A stretch of 64,000 bases of DNA. Source: Paenibacillus_E allorhizoplanae. GTDB lineage: Bacteria > Bacillota > Bacilli > Paenibacillales > NBRC-103111. The stretch lies in assembly GCF_927798215.1 (NCBI RefSeq), contig NZ_CAKMMW010000020.1:62001-126000 (forward strand). Direction: 5' to 3'. Positions 8,588 through 19,200 of this stretch are shown in pieces (within the stretch, counting starts at the first letter, position 1; each line of letters starts with the position of its first letter). Below the pieces are notes generated by a model. It did no database searches. It was not told the origin of the DNA and saw nothing but the letters and a program-made list of their open reading frames with translations. Made by a program: the position numbers and the translations under genes.

Positions 8588-9364
8588 ATGAATAAACGAG
8601 TAACCAAATCCCAATTAATACCAAACGTCGATCGCGCGTTTAAAATTCTGGAGCTTTTAAGTGCATCCCCCGACGGTCTTCGGTTTATTGATATTTATGA
8701 ACGACTATCTTTGGCCAAAAGCAGCGCTTTTGTTCTCTTAGATAACTTGGAGTTAAAAGGGTACGTCGAGAAAATGTCCGAGGGTAAATATCGGGCGACA
8801 CTGAAGCTTTTTCATTTAGGCAGTCAAGTTTTGAAAAATATGGATATTCGCGCGATCGCGCTTCCTTTTATGACCACTTTACGTGACGATACAGGTTATC
8901 CGGTCCACTTAGCTATGTTGGACGGATTGGATGTTGTATATTTGGAAAAAGTCGAGGGCACGAGCTTCATCCGCTTCGACACTTATATCGGCAAGCGCTC
9001 TTCTTTGCACTTAACGGCAGTAGGCAAGGCAATCGCCGCCTTTTTACCCGAACCGCAAACGGATGAGATCCTTGCGGCTCGAGGTTTAAGTGGAGGAACG
9101 GGAAAAGCGGCCGCTACTTTGGCGGAATTCAAGGCCATGCTGCAAACTGTACGAGAGAACGGCTATGCGATTGAGGATGAGGAAGAAGTACTTGGCGTAC
9201 GCTGTATGGGAGCACCGATTCGGAATCACGAAGGCAATGTAACGGCTTCCATCAGTATCATCGCTCTTACTCATGAGATGCCGGCATCCCGTTTCTCCGA
9301 GCTCAGCACAAAGATTATTCATACGGCAGGATTAATTACATCGGCACTTGGAGGCTCAAGATGA
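8588..9364 (+). CDS. IclR-family transcriptional regulator
   Basis: 258 aa. N-terminal winged helix (about residues 10-70, FKILELL...AKSSAFVLLDNLELKGYV) followed by the IclR effector-binding domain (about 80-255) with HLTAVGKAIAA and GVRCMGAPI blocks. IclR proteins sense pathway intermediates and repress or activate adjacent catabolic genes. It is encoded in the middle of the operon, and its stop overlaps the next start (ATGA), so it is probably autoregulated as part of the transcript. The divergent region at 564-696 is its most likely target. Confidence 0.93.
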   Translation: MNKRVTKSQLIPNVDRAFKILELLSASPDGLRFIDIYERLSLAKSSAFVLLDNLELKGYVEKMSEGKYRATLKLFHLGSQVLKNMDIRAIALPFMTTLRDDTGYPVHLAMLDGLDVVYLEKVEGTSFIRFDTYIGKRSSLHLTAVGKAIAAFLPEPQTDEILAARGLSGGTGKAAATLAEFKAMLQTVRENGYAIEDEEEVLGVRCMGAPIRNHEGNVTASISIIALTHEMPASRFSELSTKIIHTAGLITSALGGSR

Positions 9365-10671
9365 TTAAATTAGGTTTTTCCGAGTGCACGGTTACACCCC
9401 CGGCAGGGATTTGGCTGGGGGGATTTTCCAATCGGACGGAACCGTCAATTGGGGTGCGAGACCACCTTCGTGCCCAAGTCATGTGGCTGCGAAGCACGGA
9501 GAGTGAGGAAGAGCATGTAGTTGTTGTAGTCGATCAAGTTGGTTTAACCCGAAGCTGGACGGATTCGCTGCAGGAGCGGATCCAATCTATATGGGGGCTT
9601 CGTTCTGATCAAGTGTTGGTTCACTGGACTCACACCCACTGTGCACCGCTATATCGGGAGCCGACTCCAGGCTTTGAGCACGCGGTATTTTCAGCGGATT
9701 ATTTCAATGCTCTTCTAGATGCAATCATTGAAGTATGCCGGGCCGCTAGGGACGATTTGGAACCAGTCTCCTTATTCTTCGGCACAGGCAGCAGCGATTT
9801 AGCAGTCTCCAGACGTCTCATTGTGGACGGTCAAAATGTATTTGCAGCAAATCCATACGGTGTCATAGACCATGAAGTTCCCGTAGTGAAAGCTAGCCGT
9901 TCCGATGGGAGTTGCAAGCTTGTCCTGTTTAGCTATGCCTGTCATCCGACAATGACGAATGCGCTTCTCATTTCTGCAGAATTTCCGGGAGTGGCACGGA
10001 GTTTGATTGAGAAACGCCTTCCGGGGACCCGAGCGATGTTTCTTCAAGGCTGTGGGGCTGATGCTGTTGTTGGCGTCCTCAGCAGCGAGAAGGAACGCTA
10101 TCTTCTCCAAGATCAATGGGAGGATGTAGAGGCTGCTGGACGGAGTTTAGCTTGGAAGGTGCTGCTCACGCTAGCTCACCGAATGGAGCCTATAATTGAC
10201 GATACGCTGGCAGGCTGCACTGAAAGCTGTTATCCGACCTTTGAACACTTTCCCACGAGAATGGAACTTGAAGAACGTGCAAAAGGCGAACATGTGGGAG
10301 ATTCCCGCTGGGCGAACTATCTACTGCAGCGTTTCTCAGGTGAACCAGTTTGGCCATTAAACATCGAAGCACGCGTTCACGGACTTCGACTCGGCGATAT
10401 CTACATCCTTGGCCAACCAGGTGAGGTCGTTGCTGCATATGGCTTGCGGTTAAAGGAGCGTCACCCCCGACTCCGTATGATCACCTTAGGTTATTGCCAC
10501 TCTCAGATCGGATATATTCCACGTCGATCTATGTACGATGAGGGGGGCTATGAAGTGGATGCTTGGCGGACATGGGGCTATCCTTCCCGTTGGGATCGTA
10601 GCATCGAGCTAATGTTTGAATCTACAGCGGAAGCCGTATTGTCAAAATTGAAAATGGGGGAGACGCCATGA
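9361..10671 (+). CDS. Neutral ceramidase N-terminal-domain-like hydrolase
   Basis: 436 aa, no signal peptide, so cytoplasmic unlike true neutral ceramidases. The N-terminus has the family's TPPAG...GG start, a VVVDQVGL strand, HTHCAP (zinc-binding His) and YACHPTMTN, followed by FLQGCGADAV: the metal-dependent amidase core. This family includes many bacterial proteins in sugar and cyclitol catabolic clusters that are not ceramidases. An N-acyl (amide) bond hydrolase is a reasonable inference. Coupled by 4-nt overlaps on both sides. Confidence 0.75.
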   Translation: MIKLGFSECTVTPPAGIWLGGFSNRTEPSIGVRDHLRAQVMWLRSTESEEEHVVVVVDQVGLTRSWTDSLQERIQSIWGLRSDQVLVHWTHTHCAPLYREPTPGFEHAVFSADYFNALLDAIIEVCRAARDDLEPVSLFFGTGSSDLAVSRRLIVDGQNVFAANPYGVIDHEVPVVKASRSDGSCKLVLFSYACHPTMTNALLISAEFPGVARSLIEKRLPGTRAMFLQGCGADAVVGVLSSEKERYLLQDQWEDVEAAGRSLAWKVLLTLAHRMEPIIDDTLAGCTESCYPTFEHFPTRMELEERAKGEHVGDSRWANYLLQRFSGEPVWPLNIEARVHGLRLGDIYILGQPGEVVAAYGLRLKERHPRLRMITLGYCHSQIGYIPRRSMYDEGGYEVDAWRTWGYPSRWDRSIELMFESTAEAVLSKLKMGETP

Positions 10672-11543
10672 ATATCACGGCTGAACTTGCTGTTGACGCA
10701 CATTGTTTCTTAGGGGAAGGGCCTGTCTGGGACCCGTCCGGGCAACAGGTACTATGGATTGATTACGATAAAGGAACATTGCACGATTATATACCTTCAA
10801 GCGGGGTTCATCGTATACGAAAGCTGCCGATGAAGGTCGCTTCATTTGCATTAAGGGAGGGCGGTGGTATCCTCATTGCAGGTGACCGCGGATTGGCTTT
10901 GTACAATCAGGAAGATGAAACCATGGAGATCATATGCGATCCGGAAAGCCACCTTCCTCAGACCCGATTCAACGACGGAAAATGTGATCTTAAAGGCCGT
11001 TTTTTTGCAGGTACTGCATCTAAAGGAAATGCGCGAGACGGGGCGCTTTATGTTTTCTATCCGGATGGGAGTTACAGCCAATTGGATTCAGGGATTGGTT
11101 GCTCCAATGGCATTACCTGGTCAAATGACGGAAAGACGATGTACTATATCGATTCACTTGCCTACCGAGTGGACGCATTTGATTTCGACACGGAAACGGG
11201 ACTCGTAGCCGGTAAACGTACGGTGATCCCCTATCAGGGAACGGAGATATTGCCCGATGGGATGACCTCTGACGAGGAGGGGATGATCTGGGTAGCAGAA
11301 TGGGGCGGGTGGAAAGTGAGCAGGTGGAATCCTGCTACGGGAGAACGATTGGCCGTCATAGAATTGCCGGTAAAATATGTGACATCTTGCGTTTTCGGCG
11401 GTAAGGATATGGACGAATTGTATATTACATCGGCCAGTTCGCCCTTATCGGAGGATGCCCACGCAGAACAACCATCAGCAGGCGGCTTGTTCCGTGCGAA
11501 GATCGGTATCAAGGGCCGTCCGACCTATCGCTTCAGAGGGTAG
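10668..11543 (+). CDS. SMP-30/gluconolactonase-family lactonase
   Basis: 291 aa six-bladed propeller. Visible ligands: GEGPVW (Glu near residue 16), FNDGKCD (Asn and Asp in the middle), CSNGITWS, and DGMTSDEEG near residue 201. SMP-30 proteins hydrolyse sugar-acid lactones using a divalent metal. A lactone is the expected product of a Gfo/Idh dehydrogenase acting on a cyclic sugar, so this enzyme and the 1675 enzyme plausibly act in sequence. Confidence 0.9.
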   Translation: MNITAELAVDAHCFLGEGPVWDPSGQQVLWIDYDKGTLHDYIPSSGVHRIRKLPMKVASFALREGGGILIAGDRGLALYNQEDETMEIICDPESHLPQTRFNDGKCDLKGRFFAGTASKGNARDGALYVFYPDGSYSQLDSGIGCSNGITWSNDGKTMYYIDSLAYRVDAFDFDTETGLVAGKRTVIPYQGTEILPDGMTSDEEGMIWVAEWGGWKVSRWNPATGERLAVIELPVKYVTSCVFGGKDMDELYITSASSPLSEDAHAEQPSAGGLFRAKIGIKGRPTYRFRG

Positions 11544-11583
11544 AATTCTTAGCTCATAATGAGGTAGCAAAGGAGCAACGGGA

Positions 11584-13086
11584 ATGAACGAGAAACAGCA
11601 AAATATTTTGTTGATTTTGACCGACCAACAGCGCATAGATACAATGAAATGCTATGGGGGCACGGTATGTCAGACCCCTCATCTCGACCAATTGGCGGAA
11701 GAGAGCATTATATTTGATAATGCATATGCAAGCTGCCCTATCTGTACGCCGGCCAGAGCGTCTTTGCAAACTGGATATTATCCATTCAACGTCGGCATGC
11801 AGGCCAATACTTATGGTGCTCATTGTCTGATCCGCGAGCTTCCTGATGACCCGATGCTGCTCAGCCGTCAGCTTTTGAAGCAAGACTATAGTGCTGGATA
11901 CACAGGTAAATGGCATCTAGGCCACGGAAAAGAGATTGTCGAAACCGAGGATTTCCGGAGATATGGCAAGAAATCGATCACGTTCCCCGAATTTCAGTAT
12001 AATATCCGCAGCCTGCCCACCGATTTGGGGTACGAAGGCGATGATTTCCCTGGACATGGTGACGGCGGTTACGAGTATCCGGAATATCTTCGTTACTTGG
12101 AGGAAAACAATCTTCGCTTCGAAACAGTGAACACTTTATCCGGCAATTTTGACGTACACACCGCATCAGAAGTTGTATCTCCCATCGAAACGACAGTGGA
12201 GTATTATTTAACCGAGAGGGCTATCCATTACATTGACCGTTTCCGTAGACGCAGGCGTCCGTTCTTCTTCGCCTTGAATTTTTGGGGTCCTCATGAGCCC
12301 TATATGGCCCCTACGAAGCATCTCGAACTGTACCGGAATCAGCACCTGGAACCCTGGCCTAATTTTTATGATAACAACGAGAATAAGCCGTCGATTCATA
12401 AAGCTAGAATGGCTAATTCCAAGGAATGGTCAGCTTTTGAGCCTTATGTCAAACACTATTTCGGTTTTATGAGTTCGATTGATGAACAAATCGGGAGACT
12501 TCTTGATTATCTGAAGCAAAATGATTTGTATGATAATACGACGATCATCTTCTCAGCCGACCATGGCGAATCGCTTGGCATACACGGTGGTTTGAGCGAT
12601 AAAGCTTTTTTCATGTATGAAGAGACTTGCCGCATTCCACTGGTCGTAAAGCAAGCCGGTCCTAAACAAGAGAAGCGAAGAGAAAATCGGTTCATCGGCT
12701 CCTGCGATTTGTATGCCACGATTCTGGAGCTGTCTGGGGTACCTTGTGAAACGGCAAACTCCCGTGACGGTCGTTCGTTCGTGCCGCTAATGGATGGAGA
12801 AACCGTCACCGATTGGCCGGATTGCGTCGTGACGGAATGTTCCGGTCTTGAAAATGTACTGTTCACGCAGCGAATGATTCGGCATAGCAATCTAAAGTAC
12901 GTTTTCAACTGCGGGGACTTGGACGAACTATACGACCTTAATCTGGACCCACATGAAATGTCCAATCTGGTCGCTAATCCGACATACGTATCCTCGCTCA
13001 CATTCATGAGAGGAAAGTTAGCGGAGTGGATGAACGAGCATCAGGACGGGTTGCTAAAGCTTTTCAAACGAATGAGGGACGTGTAA
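11584..13086 (+). CDS. Sulfatase (type I, formylglycine-dependent)
   Basis: 500 aa, cytoplasmic (no signal peptide). The sulfatase signature CTPARASLQTG has Cys54 as the residue to be converted to formylglycine and Arg58; Asp14 and Gln15 in LTDQQR, GKWHLG and ADHGES supply the other active-site residues. It would cleave a sulfate ester, or possibly a phosphonate or phosphodiester, from the pathway substrate. No sulfatase-maturating enzyme is in the window, so activation depends on a gene elsewhere. It is the last gene of the operon, 40 nt after the lactonase and before a hairpin terminator. Confidence 0.9.
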   Translation: MNEKQQNILLILTDQQRIDTMKCYGGTVCQTPHLDQLAEESIIFDNAYASCPICTPARASLQTGYYPFNVGMQANTYGAHCLIRELPDDPMLLSRQLLKQDYSAGYTGKWHLGHGKEIVETEDFRRYGKKSITFPEFQYNIRSLPTDLGYEGDDFPGHGDGGYEYPEYLRYLEENNLRFETVNTLSGNFDVHTASEVVSPIETTVEYYLTERAIHYIDRFRRRRRPFFFALNFWGPHEPYMAPTKHLELYRNQHLEPWPNFYDNNENKPSIHKARMANSKEWSAFEPYVKHYFGFMSSIDEQIGRLLDYLKQNDLYDNTTIIFSADHGESLGIHGGLSDKAFFMYEETCRIPLVVKQAGPKQEKRRENRFIGSCDLYATILELSGVPCETANSRDGRSFVPLMDGETVTDWPDCVVTECSGLENVLFTQRMIRHSNLKYVFNCGDLDELYDLNLDPHEMSNLVANPTYVSSLTFMRGKLAEWMNEHQDGLLKLFKRMRDV

Positions 13087-13104
13087 GGATGTACAACATA
13101 AAGA

Positions 13105-13145
13105 AGTCCTCGACTACCTCCTGGCGGAAGTAGCGAGGGCTTTTC
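13105..13145 (+). terminator. Intrinsic terminator of catabolic operon
   Basis: CCTCGACTAC (13108-13117) pairs with GTAGCGAGG (13130-13138), with one bulged A, followed by CTTTT. It ends the operon that starts at 697 and separates it from the giant secreted protein. Confidence 0.75.
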
Positions 13146-13260
13146 AAATTTATTTATAAAATAACATGCTTTCTGCAATTTCGCCCATACCTCAAAATAA
13201 GAGGGAGATTTATGATTAAGATCTTGCTTCTATTACTAATTAATACGAGGAGGGTTAATC

Positions 13261-16200
13261 GTGAGAAAAGGTTTCACTCGTAAGGCGATTAGTATTATCC
13301 TTGCAATTGCTATTGTAATGACGCTAGTCATACCAGTCTCTGCACATCCTAGTATTTCCAACGAAGATGGCATAACGAAGCATATCCAGCAAGTGGGTAT
13401 GAACACTTCGAACTCCTCCGCTACATTCGGCAGTACGTCGCTTTTGGTTGATGGAGGCGTGTACATGCTTGGCGGAAACGGGAACGGTCAACTTGGCAAC
13501 GGGACGACAGGCGGCTCAAGTACTGTCTTTACTAATGTTTTAAACAATGCAGGTACGCCGATTACCGGTATCATGCGTATTTACCAAAACAGCGGCACAA
13601 TGTACGCATGGAGTCAATCCGATGGCAAACTCTATGGATGGGGGCGCGCTTACGGAGGTAAATTAGGTATACTCGGTGGAACGGGTTCAACAGTGACAGA
13701 TGTTACCTACGCTACCGAATTAAAGTTTTATGGCAATAAAACGCTTTCGGAACTTGGAATTAACTTTGACGGCTCTCACGAACAGACTCTAGGCGGTATA
13801 GCTGGTTCCGACGGCGCCAAACCAAGCACGTTATTGGCAATAGCAACCGACGGGAAAGTTTATTCCTGGGGATCCAGCGGCAGCAGTAACCTTGCGTCAT
13901 ATGACTTTCGTCTCGGCCGCGATATCAGTGTTGATCAAGCTGTTTACGCTATGAACGGGATGCTTAGCAGTGTATTGCCAACTCAAGTTTTCTTCAACAC
14001 TGAAAATCCAAACGAACGGGCGATAGCGGTTGCCGGTACTGACGAGACGCCAGGCGTCAATTATATACTCTCGGAGACAGGTGTCTTATATGGTTTTGGA
14101 AAAGGGCTTTCAACCTCAGCTAACGCAATTTTTGTAAAAGTCGAGCATCCCGACAAAACTGCAGGCAGAAAATTTGTGAAAATGAGCGTATCATCCAGTG
14201 GAATCGTTATTCTGTTGGACGATCAAGGATATATCTATACGGTATTTAACACAGGAAGCGCCAATCATGTATATTCGGCTGTCGCGAGTTTCGCAACCCG
14301 CCCTTCAGCTGTCTATGGCAACGGGACGACAGGCGGTATAAACGGGAATGCTGCTTCAGGAATTACATTTAAAAATGTTTACGCTATCGGTCCAACTAAT
14401 AACCATGTCATGTTCGCCATTGCACACGATGGCACAGTTTATGAGTGGGGTTCGTCAACAAATGGCGGAGCTCCGCATGGTGTGCGCTTCGGCGATGGGA
14501 CAGCGGCAAGTAAAGACGTAGTAACTGCGGTTAAAAACGATTATTTAAAAGATGTTGAATACATGAGTATGTTCCGGACTACCGGTGCCGCAGTAAAGGG
14601 CAATGTCATTTATACGTGGGGGTACAACGCCGGAGTCGATCAGCTGGGAAACGGCTCCGGTATAGGCCAGACGGCTTCACAAGGCACACCGAAACCAATT
14701 AACGAAGCGGCGCTCGTTCATATTCCAGCACTCGCCGCACATGTGAATGATGAATTGCCGCTAACTGTCTCTTATTTGCCTGCAATTAGTTCAACTGGAG
14801 TTGCTCTTACTGCTACCCCGAGCATTACTTTTAATAAGATACTTTATCTTGCAGGCGGCAGTTCGATCGCCGATACGGTAAAGGTATACAAGGGCACGAA
14901 TAATTCAGGCACATTACTTAATCCAAGTATATTTACGGTAACCAACACCGGTAAAGTACTTACAGTTACTTTTGCAAACGCGCTTGAAGAAGAAACCGAT
15001 TACTACATTGAAATTCAAGGGGGGACGCTCAAGGATTTCAAAGGGACAGCCGTCCCAACACAAGGTGCAACCTTTAAAACAATCGGCCAGTTAAAAGCTA
15101 CACCTACGCCTGCCGATCATGCTACAGTAGTTTCGAACAGTGTAAAGCCTACAATTACGTTCTCAAAAGCGGTAACCAGCGTTGGCAGATTGGACGCATC
15201 GGTCGAGCTGCATCAGGGATCGGCTGCCGGCACGCTTGTCCCCTCAACGGCTACGTTTGAAAATCAAAATACCGTAGTGAGAATTTCACCGGGATCGTCA
15301 CTTTCTTCTAACACCGATTATTATATTGTTCTTAAGGCTAACGCATTTACAGACCAAACAAATGTCATGTATCCAACCACAGACACGGCTTTCAAATTTA
15401 CAACAGGAATCTCATCATCTATTATCAAGCAGGCTGTTACCTTTAGCGGCTCGGACTCGGACGGAAACGCAACTGCACTTTTAACAACCGACGGCAACGT
15501 ATATGTCAACGGAAATAACATAAACGGAATCTATGCAAACGGTTCGCTAACCATGCCAGGCGGCGGACTAACCGGCGTATTCAGACCAGCTTATACAAGT
15601 GAGGGCGTCGAACTTAGCAGCATTGATAAGATTTACACCTCTCAGGGCAACCTTCTATATGCTTGGGATGATGAAAACAATAAACTGTATGCTTGGGGCA
15701 AAAACGGCTTTGAGCGTTCAGGTGTTCTGAACTCCGCTTTATCGGTTCAGTGGGCTACCCAATCAACCTTTCACGAAACCCCAATTTATTTTGCGGGCGG
15801 ACGCCATTCGCTTACTGCAAACGTCGGCAGTACTTATGTAATAGACAAGGACGGTGCAGTATGGTCATGGGGGCAGGCATCAGCCGCCAACGCTAGCAAT
15901 GAGTCGACTGGCTGGACGAATGACTATCGGCTTGGACGCGATCTCACAGGTATAAATGTAAGTGGAGGCATTCTAAGGCCGGTTTGGGAAGCACAGTCGG
16001 CTAACGGGATTAAATACCTGGATGCCGGCAAGGCATGGTATTCGGCAAAGCCTGATAAAATTTTATTCACTTCCGATCCCAATGAAAAAGCAATCGAGGT
16101 CGTGGGTGCCGGTACAAACGCCGCTATTATTCTAACTAACTTCGGAAATCTATACGCATTTGGGGGTACGACAGCTGGTCAGTTCTCATCCAATACATCA

Positions 16201-19200
16201 AATCGCTTTGCGAAAGTAGTTCACCCTGTTTCGGGGCGCAAATTTGTCGCGATCAGTGCGTCAGTCAACGGGACGGCGATCATGCTTGACGATATTGGCC
16301 AGGTTTATTCCTTGTTTGGCGCTACCTTCTCAAACAATAGTACAGCTCTTGCTCCCCAGAAGCCTATTGCAATCTACAACGCTACAAACGGTATACCGAA
16401 CGCGGAAAACATAATTTTTGACGACATTCTGGCATTTGGCTCCGGTGCTACTGTCACTTATATGGTTAAGACTTCCAGCGGCAAAGTCTATGTATGGGGC
16501 AGCAACCAAAACGCCAATCTTGGCCTCGGTATCGCGGACACCGCTTCATCTGTTCAGTTCGCTACTGAAAACACTGCGCTTCAGGGCGTAGAAGGTTTCT
16601 ATGGACTTAACGGTACGGCTATCGCTTGGAAAGGCGATGTCCTTTACACATGGGGTTTTAACCCTTACAACACCTTGGCAAACGGCACCATTGCATCGGA
16701 CTTCAGCTTGACGCCATTGCCGATTACAAAGCCTTATCTTGCGAATATACCCGGCCTGCAGGCTGTCGCTCCTGACGGCGATTCGCCGGCTGCACCCGAT
16801 TCAGCCCTTGACGGGACAAATGCAAACTTTGTTTACAAACCATCCTTATCGCAGGGCAATAACAACAACATTCTGGTTCAAGACTTTATGGGCTGGGGCG
16901 GCCAATATAACCACCAGCTGTTCTCCGACCTTAACAGGACGGTTTACGACGTCACCGACGCCAATCTTGAAAATCTCAAAGATAAATTGATCAATTTGAA
17001 TCCGAAATATACCCGTATTTTCTATGACCCAGACCCACAGCGGGCAATTCCGTATGTTAATACTGCAGCGGGCGGCAGTTCTGCGTATACCTCGCTCTAC
17101 GGCGACTTAAATTTCGAGTCGCTCGAAAAAACACTTCAGCTTGCGATGGACACCCACTCGTCCGTTAATTTAACTTATTGGCATCCGGCTGATGAGGTAA
17201 ACGGTCAGATCGTGGCAAGCGGTAGTCTTGATTGGGATATCAGATCGGGTATGGCTCGCTGGGCTAAGAATCTAAAGACACTTATTGTAGATAAGGGATA
17301 CACCAACATAAAAGCCCTTACGATTTACAATGAGCCGAACGACGATACACCGATCGCCATGGATAAATATGTGCAAGTATACAGGGCGCTTGACACAGCC
17401 TTGAAGAACGAGGGCATAAGAGAGAGCGTGAAGATTGTAGGAGGTGACCTGCTGACAGGTAACCAGACGGCATGGTTCAAGCTTATGGGTGATAATCTTA
17501 ACGACGCCGTGGATGAATACTCGGTTCATCGCTATTGGTTTGACGGCTCGACGAGATATAATATGCTGCTCTCCGTGCAGGCGAGTTTAAATGCTCTGCC
17601 CGAAAACGAGCGCAAGCCGGTGCAAATCACCGAGTTTGGTCCGAACAAGGGCTATATGAACCCAAGTTACAGCGGAAGCACGGCCAATCTTATCAAATAC
17701 GCTTACGAAACATCAGGCTTTAACATTATGTCGGCTTCACTAGGCTTTGATGGCACAAGCAAGTGGGACATCTACCATGCCAAATATGACGGAGACATCC
17801 AGGACCACAGCATGATTATGGACGCAAGGAATGGGTATGCGCTGCGTCCTGAGTATTGGGCCTTCTTGCTTCAATCCATGGCGGCGGAAACGGGTTGGAA
17901 CAACGTAAAAGTTCGTGCTGGCACTGGCGACGGCGGTTCCAACAACAAGATTGTCGCGGAGCTTGAGAGCCCGAACGGTTCTGAGCAAAGTTTCTTCCTT
18001 CTCAATCAGTCAACAACTGCGGCAACAGATATAAGCGTGGAAGGGCTTGATACTTCCAAAACTTACTACGTGTATATGTGGAATGAAAATGGCGACGGCA
18101 AGATAACCGAGAAGGGAGTACTTGGTTCGTCCGGTACAGCATCGGCGCAATCGTCAAATGCTTCCGGAGGTGTATACAAGGTTTCGGGGATCAAGGGAAA
18201 CTCGTTTGCGGTCTTGACTACAAGACAGTTAGACCCGACAAGATGGGCTGATGTTTGGCAATATGACGATACTCCCGATGTGTTTATAACCCCATCTAAC
18301 AATACGACTGACGTATCGGTTCTATCGGACGTCGAAATCGGCTTTAATGTCGAGTACCTGAACAGGGCTGGAATTGGCGACATCAACAAGATCGATCCGT
18401 CAATCACTCCTCAGTTTTTGGAAGGGACTAATTTCACGGGTATCGTGAAGGTTTACAAAGGAACAAACAATAGCGGTACTGCGCTTGAAGAGGGGACTGA
18501 GTTTATAGTTAAGTTCAAGACCGGAGTAGGCTATACCTATAAGGATAAGAAGCTGGTTGTCAACTTCCCGAACGGACTTGAACCGAATACCGACTATTAT
18601 GTTGAAGTTCAGCCAAACGTGTTAAGACATGTCAGACCCAATCCGACATCTATCCCGTATTCGTTTATTAACACAGTGCCGGTCGGTTCGACTTTTAAAA
18701 CGGAATCGTTGACTCCCGTTGTGGACACATCGCCGCCAATCCTTTCCCTTCCTGGAAATATGACAGCTGAGGCTACTTATCCTTCAGGTGCTGCAGTATC
18801 ATTTACAGCAACTGCCACCGACAATCCAGATGTTTCTATCCCTGTAAGCTGCACGTGGAGCCCCGGTTCTACTTTTCCCTTGGGGATTACAACCGTGAAC
18901 TGTTCAGCTCAAGACTATGCTGGTAACGTAATAAGAGGTAGTTTTACAATAACGGTCAACGGGAACCTCATCAGTAGTAAGGATAGCTATTTACGGCAAG
19001 GTTCACCAAATACCAACGAAGGTGGCAATCCAAATCTGAGAATTCAAGCTAGTGGTAATAACCGCGTGCTGGTTGGATTTGATGGCACAAATCAAATTAG
19101 TGCGGTTGGTTTGAAAAGTGCCACCCTCGTTCTTACCATTATGGACAATTCAGATAACTGGGGTAGAAACGACATTCGCAGTGTAGATGCACATCGCCTC

